Of a stretch of 64,000 nucleotides of DNA, positions 25,268 through 34,588 are shown piece by piece (positions within the stretch are counted from its first letter, which is position 1; every line of letters begins with the position of its first letter). This DNA comes from Cytophagales bacterium. GTDB taxonomy: Bacteria > Bacteroidota > Bacteroidia > Cytophagales > Cyclobacteriaceae. The notes under the pieces were generated by a model. That model did not search any database. It saw only the letters and a list, made by a program, of their open reading frames with translations, and had not been told where the DNA came from. Both the position numbers and the translations under genes were made by a program. The stretch is from contig JADBYK010000026.1 in assembly GCA_020403045.1 (NCBI GenBank), positions 1-64,000 on the forward strand, given 5' to 3'.

Positions 25268-26196
25268 TGGAAAAGTCCTCCAAAATATATGTGGCGGGTC
25301 ATCGGGGTATGGTGGGTTCAGCGATCGTAAGAAAACTAAATTCTGAAGGCTATACAAATTTAGTACTGCGCACGTCTGCTGAGCTTGACTTACGAAATCA
25401 AAATCAGGTTGAAAGCTTTTTTGCCACCGAAAAACCGGAATATGTTTTTTTAGCAGCTGCGAAGGTGGGGGGAATCATGGCTAACAATACTTATCGGGCT
25501 GATTTTCTTTATGATAATTTGATGATCGAGATCAATGTGATTCATCAGAGCTATGTAAATAAGGTAAAAAAACTTTTGTTTTTAGGTTCTTCATGTATTT
25601 ACCCAAAACTGGCACCTCAGCCTCTAAAAGAAGAATATCTTTTATCAGGATATTTGGAAGAAACCAATGAGCCTTATGCCATTGCAAAAATCGCTGGAAT
25701 TAAACTCTGCGAAAATTATCGCAGGCAATTCGGATGTGATTTTATCAGTGCCATGCCAACTAATTTGTACGGTCCGAATGATAGTTATGATTTGAATAAT
25801 TCGCATGTTATTCCAGCTTTGTTAAAAAAAATTAGCGATGCGAAGAACGCTAATTTGAGTTATGTCGAGGTATGGGGTTCTGGAAATCCGCTGAGAGAAT
25901 TTTTACACGTGGAGGATTTAGCCGATGCTTGTTTATTCCTAATGAACAAATATTCTGGGGATAATTTTGTCAATATCGGTTCAGGCCAAGAGTTATCGAT
26001 CAAAAATCTAGCACTCACAATAAAGAGTATCCTAGGATTTGAAGGCGAATTGAAATTTGATCCTGCAAAACCGGATGGAACTCCGCGCAAGTTGATGGAT
26101 GTGAGCAAGCTCAAAGAAATGGGATGGGAACACCGAATCGATCTTGTTTCGGGTTTAAAGGCGGTACTCAGAAACGGATTTGAAAAGGAGGTTTAA
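25267..26196 (+). CDS. fcl: GDP-L-fucose synthase
   Basis: A 309-residue bifunctional epimerase-reductase completing GDP-L-fucose. Motifs are [16 protein letters not shown] at the amino end, [18 protein letters not shown] near 108, catalytic YAIAK near 138, and [22 protein letters not shown] near 165 with the catalytic-type His. Start and gmd stop share one base. With gmd it forms a complete GDP-fucose module. Confidence 0.96.
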   Translation: MEKSSKIYVAGHRGMVGSAIVRKLNSEGYTNLVLRTSAELDLRNQNQVESFFATEKPEYVFLAAAKVGGIMANNTYRADFLYDNLMIEINVIHQSYVNKVKKLLFLGSSCIYPKLAPQPLKEEYLLSGYLEETNEPYAIAKIAGIKLCENYRRQFGCDFISAMPTNLYGPNDSYDLNNSHVIPALLKKISDAKNANLSYVEVWGSGNPLREFLHVEDLADACLFLMNKYSGDNFVNIGSGQELSIKNLALTIKSILGFEGELKFDPAKPDGTPRKLMDVSKLKEMGWEHRIDLVSGLKAVLRNGFEKEV

Positions 26197-26235
26197 CGAA
26201 ATTAATTAGATTCTAAAAAAAGAAGTCAGATACAT

Positions 26236-27246
26236 ATGCTGAATGATAAAAGTGTTTTGATTACTGGTGGTACTGGATCTTTTGGTAAGATGTTCACCAA
26301 GTTAATTCTTGAGAAGTATCCCAAGGTAAAACGATTGGTTATTTTGTCCCGTGACGAACAGAAGCATTATCAAATGTCGATGGAATATCCGGAGTCAAAG
26401 TATCCGGTGTTGCGCTATTTCATTGGCGATGTTAGAGAAGAAAGTAGATTGATAAGTGCATTTGAAGGTATTGATGTGGTTATTCATGCGGCTGCCATGA
26501 AACATGTTCATTTGGCTGAATACAATCCCATGGAATGCGTTAAGACCAATATTCTTGGCGCAGAAAATGTAATAAATGCTGCTCTAAAATGTGGCGTTAA
26601 AAAAGTGGTTGCTTTATCAACTGACAAAGCCGCGGCACCGATTAATTTATACGGTGCCACGAAATTAGCCTCTGACAAATTGTTCATAGCTGCTAACAAT
26701 ATCAGAGGGAAAAGAGACATTACTTTTTCTGTGGTGCGCTATGGGAATGTTATGGGCTCGAATGGCTCGGTTATGCCGTTCTTTTTAAGTAAGAAAAGAG
26801 ATGGTGTATTGCCAATTACCGATAAGAGAATGACAAGATTTAACATTTCATTACAAGATGGCTGTGAAATGGTTTTTTATGCAATTGACAAAGCATGGGG
26901 AGGGGAAATATTTGTACCCAAGATACCATCCTACAAGATAGTGGATGTTGCCACAGCCATCGCCCCAGAGTGCAAACAAGTAGAGGTAGGTGTGCGGCCC
27001 GGGGAAAAGCTTCATGAAGAAATGATTACCGTTTCGGACTCTTACAATACAGTAGATATCGGCAAATATTATGCTATTCTGCCACAGCAGCCAAACTTTA
27101 ATTTATCTGAGTATAAAACTCACTTTAATGCGCAAAGTGTACCTCAGGAATTCAGTTATAATTCAGGCAATAATGACCAATGGGAAACGGTGGAAAGTTT
27201 AAGAGTGCTCATAAAAGAATTTGTTGACCCTTCATTCATAATATAG
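26236..27246 (+). CDS. pseB: UDP-N-acetylglucosamine 4,6-dehydratase (inverting)
   Basis: First enzyme of pseudaminic acid synthesis: dehydrates UDP-GlcNAc at C4/C6 with C5 inversion, giving UDP-2-acetamido-2,6-dideoxy-arabino-hexos-4-ulose. The 336 residues carry GGTGSFGKMFTK at the amino end, ILSRDEQKHYQM near 38, AAMKHVHLAEYNP near 85, and the modified catalytic region STDKAAAPINLYGATK near 125-140. It lies 5 bp before pseC. Confidence 0.94.
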   Translation: MLNDKSVLITGGTGSFGKMFTKLILEKYPKVKRLVILSRDEQKHYQMSMEYPESKYPVLRYFIGDVREESRLISAFEGIDVVIHAAAMKHVHLAEYNPMECVKTNILGAENVINAALKCGVKKVVALSTDKAAAPINLYGATKLASDKLFIAANNIRGKRDITFSVVRYGNVMGSNGSVMPFFLSKKRDGVLPITDKRMTRFNISLQDGCEMVFYAIDKAWGGEIFVPKIPSYKIVDVATAIAPECKQVEVGVRPGEKLHEEMITVSDSYNTVDIGKYYAILPQQPNFNLSEYKTHFNAQSVPQEFSYNSGNNDQWETVESLRVLIKEFVDPSFII

Positions 27247-27251
27247 CAACT

Positions 27252-28445
27252 ATGAACGTCTCAATTCCATATGGAAAACAATCCATTACTGAGGAGGATA
27301 TTCAAGCAGTAGTTGAAACGTTAAAATCGGATTTCCTTACACAAGGTCCAAAAGTTGCCGAATTTGAGAAGGCCTTTGCTCAGTATGTTGGAAGTCAATA
27401 TGCAGTGGCGATCTCTAACGGAACGGCAGCATTGCATTTGTGTGCGCTGGCGTTAGGGGTGAGTAAAGGTGATAAAGTGATAACGACACCCATAACGTTT
27501 GCCGCTTCTGCTAATTGCATTCGATATTGCGATGGTGAAGTTGTTTTCTCAGACATTGACCCCACGACCTACCTTTTAGATCCAATTCACGTTCGAAAAC
27601 TTCTTGAGTCCTCTCCAAAAGGAACCTATAAAGGAATCATTCCAGTTGATTTTGCCGGTAGGGCAGTTGACTTAGAAATTTTTAGAGAATTGGCAGATGA
27701 GTTTGACCTTTGGATAATCGAAGACTCGTGTCATTCGCCTGGAGGCTATTTTGTAGATCGTTCTGGTAAGCACAGGAATTGTGGAAATGGGACCTTTGCC
27801 GACTTAGCAATATTTTCATTTCATCCGGTTAAGCATATTGCTACAGGAGAAGGTGGAATGATCACAACCAATAATGAAAGGCTTTACAAAGAATTGTTAA
27901 AGCTTCGCACGCATGGAATTATTCGGGAAAGTGCGTCATATATTAATGATATTAATTTTGCTGTAGGAGATCAACAGCATGAAAATCAGTATCCCGGTTG
28001 GTACATGGAAATGCAAGACCTCGGATTTAATTATAGGCTAACCGATTTTCAGTCTGCACTAGGATTATCTCAACTTAAAAGGGCTGAAGATGGTTTGACA
28101 AGGCGTAGAGCAATTGCTGCCATTTATCAAAAAGCGTTCATTGGTCATCCCTTCATAAAAGGACAATCTATGGTCATTGAAGGTCATGCTTACCATCTTT
28201 ACATAATTGAAGTTGAGAATAGATTAGGTCTTTATAATCATCTTCGTAAACACGGTATATTTGCACAAATTCACTATATTCCAGTACATCTTATGCCTTA
28301 CTATAGGAAATTTGGATGGAAGGAGGGTGATTTTCCACTTGCTGAGAACTATTATAAAAGCTGTATCAGTTTACCGATTTATCCAAGTTTGAGTAATCAG
28401 CTGCAGGAGTATATAATTCAAACGATAATGGAATTTTATAAATAA
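27252..28445 (+). CDS. pseC: UDP-4-amino-4,6-dideoxy-N-acetyl-altrosamine transaminase
   Basis: A 397-residue DegT/DnrJ PLP enzyme aminating C4 of the PseB product with glutamate. It opens IPYGKQSITEEDI as in PseC, with SNGTAALHLCALAL near 58, TPITFAASANCI near 80, IIEDSCHSPGG near 158, and the PLP lysine in SFHPVKHIATGEGGM near 198. The HGIIRESASY segment also fits. It sits between pseB and the acetyltransferase. Confidence 0.94.
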   Translation: MNVSIPYGKQSITEEDIQAVVETLKSDFLTQGPKVAEFEKAFAQYVGSQYAVAISNGTAALHLCALALGVSKGDKVITTPITFAASANCIRYCDGEVVFSDIDPTTYLLDPIHVRKLLESSPKGTYKGIIPVDFAGRAVDLEIFRELADEFDLWIIEDSCHSPGGYFVDRSGKHRNCGNGTFADLAIFSFHPVKHIATGEGGMITTNNERLYKELLKLRTHGIIRESASYINDINFAVGDQQHENQYPGWYMEMQDLGFNYRLTDFQSALGLSQLKRAEDGLTRRRAIAAIYQKAFIGHPFIKGQSMVIEGHAYHLYIIEVENRLGLYNHLRKHGIFAQIHYIPVHLMPYYRKFGWKEGDFPLAENYYKSCISLPIYPSLSNQLQEYIIQTIMEFYK

Positions 28446-28449
28446 ATAA

Positions 28450-28983
28450 GTGGTACCGAAGTTAGAGTCTGAAAGATTGATTTGCAGAAAACTATCTCTT
28501 GAACATTGCTCCGAAGAGTATGTTTCTTGGCTTAATAATCCACAAGTTAATCGATACCTGGAAACCACTGGAAACCAGACGTTAGAAACTTTAAGGAGTT
28601 ATCTTTCTTCTGTTGAGGCCAATCCTAGTATTTTGTTTTGGGCAATCCATTTAAAGCACAATAACGCTCACATCGGAAATATTAAGATTGATCCGATTAA
28701 CACAAAGCATGGTCTGGGTGAATACGGAATTCTTATGGGTGATACACGTGAATGGGGGAAAGGTTATGCGAAAGAAGCATCACATCTTGTACTTGGCTAT
28801 TGTTTTAATTCTGTTAAATTAAGAAAGATCACCTTGGGGGTTGTTGATGAACATGTAGCTGCAACTACTTTGTATAAATCACTTGGGTTTAAAGTTGAAG
28901 GTACATACGAGCGTCATTGGTTTTATGAAGGAAGCTATTTGAATGTTATCAGGATGGCATTTTTTAATCCAAACATAATTTAA
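28450..28983 (+). CDS. pseH: PseH-like GNAT N-acetyltransferase
   Basis: A 177-residue GNAT protein that, from its place after pseC, should N-acetylate the C4 amino group of UDP-4-amino-4,6-dideoxy-AltNAc using acetyl-CoA. SERLICRKLSLEH at the amino end, the acetyl-CoA loop region EWGKGYAKEASHLVLGY near 95-112, and AATTLYKSLGFKVEGTYERHW near 135 are typical of this GNAT group. It starts with GTG four bases after pseC and shares its last base with the next ATG. A second GNAT lies at 34585. Confidence 0.85.
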   Translation: MVPKLESERLICRKLSLEHCSEEYVSWLNNPQVNRYLETTGNQTLETLRSYLSSVEANPSILFWAIHLKHNNAHIGNIKIDPINTKHGLGEYGILMGDTREWGKGYAKEASHLVLGYCFNSVKLRKITLGVVDEHVAATTLYKSLGFKVEGTYERHWFYEGSYLNVIRMAFFNPNII

Positions 28984-29843
28984 TGGCCAATTCTATTGTT
29001 TTAGGTACAGTTCAATTTGGGCTTGACTACGGAATAAGCAATAGTTCAGGCAAAACAAAAATTGACGAGGCCTTCAGGATTTTAAGTCTTGCTTCTGATA
29101 AACAAATTACTACTCTTGATACGGCATACGCTTACGGAGATTCTTTAGATGTAATTGGGAGATTTCATAACGAAACCCGTCTATTTTTTTTAATTAATTC
29201 AAAATTTAAAACAGACAATAATCTCTCAATCTCCGAGCAATTAGAACGAACATTAGAAAAACTACGAGTTGATTGTCTTGAAACTTATTTTTATCATCGT
29301 TGTGAAGATTTGGGGCGATCAGATGTTGATCAAGAGCTAAACTCACTCAAGTTGAAAGGATATATTAAAAAAATAGGCGTTTCTATTTACACCAATAGTG
29401 AGTTTAAGAGGGCAATTGAAACTGAAAATATTGATGTAATTCAAATTCCGTTTAATTTACTTGATAATTTCTCGAAGAGAGGCTCTTTGATTCAGTCAGC
29501 AAAGGAGCAAGGAAAGGAAATTCAGTGCCGTTCTGTTTTTTTGCAAGGTCTTTTTTTTATGGAATCGAATAACCTTCCAGCTAAGTTAAAAGACTTGATT
29601 CCATACTTGAATAAGCTTAAGGAGTTGGCACAAAAAATGAAAATCAGCGTTGAGGGGATGGCTTTAAAATATGCACTAAATCAATCGTTAATAGATAACG
29701 TTTTGATAGGAGTTAATACGCAGGACCAGTTAGCTTCAAATTTGATAAACTCTAAATTAGAACTGCCTAGCAACTTTGTTCAAGAAATTGATTGTATAGA
29801 CGTCAGTGAAACAAATTTACTTAATCCACAAAATTGGGTATGA
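28983..29843 (+). CDS. Aldo/keto reductase in pseudaminate cluster
   Basis: A 286-residue TIM-barrel oxidoreductase of the aldo/keto reductase superfamily. It begins IVLGTVQFGLDYGISN and has LDTAYAYGDS (catalytic Asp and Tyr) near residues 42-52, a Lys in NSKFKT near 78, and YFYHRCED near 105 where the catalytic His is expected. NADPH and a nucleotide sugar or sugar-acid substrate are inferred. AKR genes next to cytidylyltransferase/HemL-like aminotransferase genes recur in nonulosonate loci, but the reaction is not known to me. It overlaps the next gene by 10 bp. Confidence 0.82.
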   Translation: MANSIVLGTVQFGLDYGISNSSGKTKIDEAFRILSLASDKQITTLDTAYAYGDSLDVIGRFHNETRLFFLINSKFKTDNNLSISEQLERTLEKLRVDCLETYFYHRCEDLGRSDVDQELNSLKLKGYIKKIGVSIYTNSEFKRAIETENIDVIQIPFNLLDNFSKRGSLIQSAKEQGKEIQCRSVFLQGLFFMESNNLPAKLKDLIPYLNKLKELAQKMKISVEGMALKYALNQSLIDNVLIGVNTQDQLASNLINSKLELPSNFVQEIDCIDVSETNLLNPQNWV

Positions 29844-31954
29844 CTAAGATAGTAGCTATTACCCAAGCTCGTTATAATTCATCAAGATTACCAGGAAAGG
29901 TTCTTTTGAAAATTGGAGATAAGACGCTTCTTCAAATACATCTTGAGAGAATTTTGAAATCGAAAAAAATCGAGACAATTATCTTGGCAACAACGTTTGA
30001 GCAGCAGTCTGATCAATTGATTGGCATAGCCAGATTTTTGAATGTTGCTTCATTTCAAGGGTCAACTGAGAATGTGTTAGACCGATTCTATAAATCCGCT
30101 AAAGATCACAAGCCTGATTATGTGGTCCGACTTACATCAGATTGTCCGTTAGTTGATTCGGCAATTATTGATCAAGTTGTAGAAAAATGTATTTCCGGTA
30201 GATATGATTATTGTTCCAATACGCTGAATCCAACTTTTCCTGATGGAATGGATGTGGAGGTCATGAAATTTAGTGCCTTGGAGGAGGCTTGGCACAATGC
30301 AATAAAGATTTCGGACAAAGAGCATGTTACTCCATTTATTTGGAGCAATTCGACATTGAAAGGAGGAGTTTTATTCAAAAGTTCAAATTTTGAGAATGCA
30401 GATGACCTATCACAAATTAGATTAACAGTTGACGAGCCAGAAGACTTTGAGTTGATCAGTGAGCTTGTTCTTACCTTAGGGGATGATAAGCCCTGGAAAG
30501 CTTATGTAGATTATTTAACCGGGAATCCAAAGACGCAAACTATAAATTCAAAATTCAAAAGAAACGAAGGATATATGAAATCAATTCAATTCGAAAAAGT
30601 GCGACTTCGATCCATTACTAATTTTTCTAATTCCAATTCTTATCGATCTAAAATACACAACCTGATACCTGGGGGTGCCCATACCTACTCGAAGGGGGAT
30701 GATCAATTTCCAGAGCTGTCACCTGCAGCTATTGCTTACGGGAAAGGCTCACACGTTTGGGATATTGATGGAAATGAATACCTCGATTGCTCCATGGGCC
30801 TTACTTCTGTAAGCTTGGGTCATGCCTATGAACCCGTAGTGAATAAAGTAAAGGAAGAATTGGAGAGGGGGGTAAATTTTCAACGCCCATCTTATCTGGA
30901 GATGGAAATGGCTGAAAAATTTCTTTCTCTGGTGCCACAGCATAACATGGTCAAGTTTGCAAAGAATGGATCAATTGTAACCACTGCTGCAGTGAAAATT
31001 GCAAGGGCGTATACAGGAAGAAAGCTTGTCGCTTTTCCTGGGGATCATCCCTTTTATTCCTATGACGATTGGTTTATTGGGAAGACAGAATGCAACCAAG
31101 GGGTTCCGGAGGAAATTTCTAATCTTTCAGTGACTTTTAAATCGTGCAACTTAGAATCACTCGCTAAGTTATTTGAAAAACATCCAAACCAGATTGCTTG
31201 TGTAATTATGGAACCTGAGAAAAGTGCATGTGGAAATGGATGTACATGTTCTTTATCGGTTAAGGATTTTCTGCAAAGCGCTATTAAAATGGCCCATAGC
31301 AATGGTGCGTTGCTAATCATTGATGAAATGATTACTGGGTTTAAAACGGCACTTCCTGGTTCAATGTCTAAATATGGAATAGACCCAGATATGGCGACAT
31401 GGGGAAAGGGTATTGCAAATGGGTTTTCTTTTTGCGCACTAACAGGAAAGAAGGAAATAATGGAGTTAGGAGGGATTCGGAACAAGGGAAAAGAGAAAGT
31501 ATTCTTAATTTCAACAACCCATGGAGGTGAAACCCATTCTATTGCCGCTGGACTTGCCACAATCGATGAGTTCCTTACGAAGGATGTGATAGCCCATAAC
31601 CAAAAAATCGGTGATTTATTGATTAACGAGTGTTCCGCCATCATTAAGAAACATGACCTCGGTGACTATGTTCAAGTTATTCCTTCTAATTGGATGCCCG
31701 TCTTCACATTCAAAGATTTGAATAAGGAAATGAATAGCGGTATGCGTACACTCGCCCTGCAGGAGATGATAAATAGGGGTGTCTTGTTCCAGGGGGCATT
31801 TGCTCCCTGTTTTAGTCATACTCATGAGGACATTTCGTATTTTGCAGCTGCATTTGATGAAACATTACATGTTTATATCAAGGCGCTAGATTCTGGATTC
31901 GGCAAGTATTTAACTGGTGAGCCCGCAAAACCAGTCTTCAGAAAATATTTATAA
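29834..31954 (+). CDS. Fusion: SpsF-like cytidylyltransferase + HemL-like class III aminotransferase
   Basis: A 706-residue two-domain enzyme. Residues about 4-235 are a SpsF/PseF-type nucleotidyltransferase (ITQARYNSSRLPGKVLLKIG, GSTENVLDRFY, RLTSDCPLVD), expected to make a CMP-nonulosonate. After a linker at about 240-275, residues about 280-706 resemble glutamate-1-semialdehyde aminomutases: PGGAHTYSKGDDQFP, KNGSIVTTAAVKIARAYTGR, the cofactor Asp in IIDEMITGF and the PLP lysine in TWGKGIANG. Both active sites look intact. The second half probably aminates or isomerises a sugar or small acyl precursor rather than making tetrapyrrole. No separate pseF is present, so the first domain is the candidate. 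Confidence 0.87.
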   Translation: MGMTKIVAITQARYNSSRLPGKVLLKIGDKTLLQIHLERILKSKKIETIILATTFEQQSDQLIGIARFLNVASFQGSTENVLDRFYKSAKDHKPDYVVRLTSDCPLVDSAIIDQVVEKCISGRYDYCSNTLNPTFPDGMDVEVMKFSALEEAWHNAIKISDKEHVTPFIWSNSTLKGGVLFKSSNFENADDLSQIRLTVDEPEDFELISELVLTLGDDKPWKAYVDYLTGNPKTQTINSKFKRNEGYMKSIQFEKVRLRSITNFSNSNSYRSKIHNLIPGGAHTYSKGDDQFPELSPAAIAYGKGSHVWDIDGNEYLDCSMGLTSVSLGHAYEPVVNKVKEELERGVNFQRPSYLEMEMAEKFLSLVPQHNMVKFAKNGSIVTTAAVKIARAYTGRKLVAFPGDHPFYSYDDWFIGKTECNQGVPEEISNLSVTFKSCNLESLAKLFEKHPNQIACVIMEPEKSACGNGCTCSLSVKDFLQSAIKMAHSNGALLIIDEMITGFKTALPGSMSKYGIDPDMATWGKGIANGFSFCALTGKKEIMELGGIRNKGKEKVFLISTTHGGETHSIAAGLATIDEFLTKDVIAHNQKIGDLLINECSAIIKKHDLGDYVQVIPSNWMPVFTFKDLNKEMNSGMRTLALQEMINRGVLFQGAFAPCFSHTHEDISYFAAAFDETLHVYIKALDSGFGKYLTGEPAKPVFRKYL

Positions 31955-31977
31955 CCTAAGAATAAATAGCTAAGTAT

Positions 31978-33174
31978 ATGACAGAGTTAAGAAGATGTAA
32001 AAAGTGTCTCTTACCAGAGACCCACGAGAGTATTACTTTTGACGATAGTGGAGTTTGTAGCGTTTGTCGGCAAGTCGAGTTCAAAAAGGAAAAAATAGAC
32101 TGGGCGAAAAGAAAAAAAGAACTTGGTGAGCTTATCGAAAGTTATCGAGGAAAATATGATTATGACTGCATTGTTCCGTTCAGTGGGGGCAAGGACAGCA
32201 CTTGGACACTCTATTACCTGATGAAGGAATACAAAATAAAGCCACTTGTTGTTCGATTTGACCACGGGTTCTTACGACCCAATCTGAATGAAAATACGAC
32301 CCGTGTATTGAGGAATTTGGGCGCAGATTTCCACACATTCACTCCCAACTGGAAGGTAGTTCAGAAACTAATGTTACAAAGCTTTCTTGAGAAGGGAGAT
32401 TTTTGTTGGCATTGCCACACAGGAATTTTTTCATATCCCATGCACGTTGCCATTCGATACAATGTTCCATTGATTTTTTGGGGTGAGCCTACGTCAGAGT
32501 ATACTTCATACTATGGCTATGATCAAGATGAGGAAGTTGATGAAAAAAGATTCAACAGAGTAACAAATCTAGGCATAACAGCCCTGGATATGGCCGTAAG
32601 ATTAGGAGGTACAATGGATGAAAGAGATTTTAAGCCCTATTCCTATCCACCCCTAAAAGATTTAAGAAAATTGCAATATAGGTCACTTTGTTTAGGCTCA
32701 TTCATACCATGGGATGTGAGAACACAGTCAAGAATTATTCAAGATGAACTTGGTTGGAACGGAGACCTTGTTGAGAATGTGCCCGGACAATATAACTATG
32801 AGAAAATAGAGTGTTACATGCAGGGAGTTAGAGACCATATCAAATATATTAAAAGAGGTTACACTCGACCTACTCACCTCGCTTCCATTGATATTAGAAA
32901 TGAAAGAATGACGAGAGAGGAAGGATTTGAGATGATAGATCGATATGAAGGTAAAGAACCACCCAGTTTAGAGATATTCTTAGAACTAGTAGGCCTTACA
33001 AAGGAAGAGTTTTATAAGATCGCAGAAAGCCATGCTGTATCTCCATGGAAATTTGGATCTATTGCTAGGGAAATCGGAGATAAATTACCTGATTTTGACA
33101 AATGGGCCAGATCGGGAAAAATGGAAACAGAAAATGCGGAATTGCAAATATCCAACTGGAAAAAATCTCAGTAA
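31978..33174 (+). CDS. N-acetyl sugar amidotransferase (WbpG/WbuX/PseA family)
   Basis: A 398-residue PP-loop ATPase that turns a sugar N-acetyl group into an acetamidino group by adenylation and ammonia attack. Two Cys pairs at the amino end (CKKCLLPE, CSVCRQ) look like a zinc ribbon. The ATP loop is VPFSGGKDSTWTLYYL near residue 65, and a further pair FCWHCHTG is near 142. Homologues act on UDP-ManNAc3NAcA (WbpG) or CMP-pseudaminate (PseA). Ammonia should come from the HisH/HisF pair directly downstream. Confidence 0.9.
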   Translation: MTELRRCKKCLLPETHESITFDDSGVCSVCRQVEFKKEKIDWAKRKKELGELIESYRGKYDYDCIVPFSGGKDSTWTLYYLMKEYKIKPLVVRFDHGFLRPNLNENTTRVLRNLGADFHTFTPNWKVVQKLMLQSFLEKGDFCWHCHTGIFSYPMHVAIRYNVPLIFWGEPTSEYTSYYGYDQDEEVDEKRFNRVTNLGITALDMAVRLGGTMDERDFKPYSYPPLKDLRKLQYRSLCLGSFIPWDVRTQSRIIQDELGWNGDLVENVPGQYNYEKIECYMQGVRDHIKYIKRGYTRPTHLASIDIRNERMTREEGFEMIDRYEGKEPPSLEIFLELVGLTKEEFYKIAESHAVSPWKFGSIAREIGDKLPDFDKWARSGKMETENAELQISNWKKSQ

Positions 33175-33178
33175 ATAA

Positions 33179-33799
33179 ATGGTTGGCATCGTTGATTATG
33201 GAATGGGCAATTTGTTGTCGGTGTACAATGCTTTCGACTATCTGGGAGAAGATGTAATCGTCTGTAAACATCCGGAAGATTTACAAGCAGTTGATAGAAT
33301 TGTAATACCAGGAGTTGGAGCATTTAAGGATTGCATCAACCTATTGAGATCTTCAGGTTTTTCAGATGCACTAAATGAAGAGGTCATAATGAAAGCCAAA
33401 CCAACGCTAGGCATTTGTCTCGGTATGCAGGTAATGGCAAAAAAAAGCCACGAATTTGGAGAGCATTTGGGGTTAGGTTGGTTTGAAGGAGAAGTGATCA
33501 AGATAAATGTTGAGAATACCGGATTGAAGCTTCCAAATATTGGTTGGAGTGAAATTGAGATCAGATCAGATAATCCTCTTTTTAATAACATTCCGAATAG
33601 ATCAGATTTTTATTTGGTTCACTCCTTTTACATGTCTTGCGAGAACTCAAATGATGTGGTGGCAGCATACGAATATGGTGGTAAATTGATTACAGCATCT
33701 GTTTTAAAGAATAACATATTTGCAACACAATTTCATCCTGAAAAAAGCCAGGATCATGGCTTGAAGCTTTTGAGCAATTTTATTAATTGGAATCCGTAG
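33179..33799 (+). CDS. HisH-like glutamine amidotransferase subunit for sugar amidination
   Basis: A 206-residue class I glutaminase. It begins VGIVDYGMGNLLSVYNAF, has the nucleophile Cys in GICLGMQVM near residue 80, and His-Glu in TQFHPEKSQ near 183. It supplies ammonia from glutamine, here most likely to the adjacent WbpG-like enzyme through the HisF-like barrel, as in the hisH2/hisF2 pairs of O-antigen loci. No other histidine gene is in the window. Adjacent genes are 4 bp and 0 bp away. Confidence 0.9.
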   Translation: MVGIVDYGMGNLLSVYNAFDYLGEDVIVCKHPEDLQAVDRIVIPGVGAFKDCINLLRSSGFSDALNEEVIMKAKPTLGICLGMQVMAKKSHEFGEHLGLGWFEGEVIKINVENTGLKLPNIGWSEIEIRSDNPLFNNIPNRSDFYLVHSFYMSCENSNDVVAAYEYGGKLITASVLKNNIFATQFHPEKSQDHGLKLLSNFINWNP

Positions 33800-34588
33800 A
33801 TGTCAAAATTCAGGCTTATACCAAAACTCCAGCTCAAACCATCATTGTTTAATTCCAAAAAATTGGTCTTAGTTATAACTAGGCAATTTAAGGAGTGTAT
33901 AGAAATTGGTGACCCCGTATCACAGGCAAAAATATTTCAAGACCAAGCCTCAGATGAACTTATTTTTATAAATATTGATGAGAATAGCAAATCTGAAATT
34001 AAAATATTGGCAGATGTTATAAATCGGGTTTCTCAAGAAATCTTTATGCCCATGACGGTAGGTGGAGGAGTGAAGGAAATCAATGACTTTAGACTTTTAT
34101 TAGCTAACGGAGCAGATAAAATATCAATCAACTCGGAAGCGTTTAAATCGCCTGAGTTAATATCAAAGGCTGCCGACAAATTTGGGGCGCAATGCGTAGT
34201 GGTAAGTATTGATTACAAGCAAAATGAGAAGGGTGAGTATACCGTGTTTATTAACGGAGGAAAGCAGCAGACTAATATGCATCCAGCAGAGTGGGCTCAA
34301 AAGGTGGTTCGATTGGGGGCGGGTGAGTTGTTAATAACTTCTATTGATCGCGATGGAATGAAATCAGGACTTGATATTAAGATGACGAGAATGATAGCCG
34401 ATAGTGTTAATGTGCCCGTTATTACAGGAGGAGGCTGTGGTGTAGCTCAACATTTTTCAGATGGTTTTTTATTGGGTAAAGCAAACGCTGTTTCCGCGGG
34501 TACTTTTTTTGCGCATAGAGATCAGAACTTTATACAAACCAGATCTCAAATTTCTAATGCAGGTGTAGAAATAAGAAAACATCGATGA
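33800..34588 (+). CDS. HisF-like barrel, ammonia-channelling partner, divergent active site
   Basis: A 262-residue (beta-alpha)8 barrel of the HisF type, with MTVGGGVKEINDF near residue 90, GADKISINSEA near 110, VVVSIDYKQ near 137 and ITGGGCGVAQHF near 210. True HisF opens with a conserved IPCLDVK-like strand whose Asp is a catalytic acid/base; this protein reads LIPKLQLKPSLF there, so that Asp is missing. The second conserved Asp (in VSIDYK) remains. That suggests it only conducts ammonia to the amidotransferase. It overlaps the next gene by 4 bp. Confidence 0.87.
   Translation: MSKFRLIPKLQLKPSLFNSKKLVLVITRQFKECIEIGDPVSQAKIFQDQASDELIFINIDENSKSEIKILADVINRVSQEIFMPMTVGGGVKEINDFRLLLANGADKISINSEAFKSPELISKAADKFGAQCVVVSIDYKQNEKGEYTVFINGGKQQTNMHPAEWAQKVVRLGAGELLITSIDRDGMKSGLDIKMTRMIADSVNVPVITGGGCGVAQHFSDGFLLGKANAVSAGTFFAHRDQNFIQTRSQISNAGVEIRKHR

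Noticed and set aside
33179-34588. Histidine biosynthesis genes hisH and hisF
   Set aside because: No other his genes are nearby, the HisF-like protein lacks a catalytic Asp, and the pair follows a WbpG/PseA amidotransferase.
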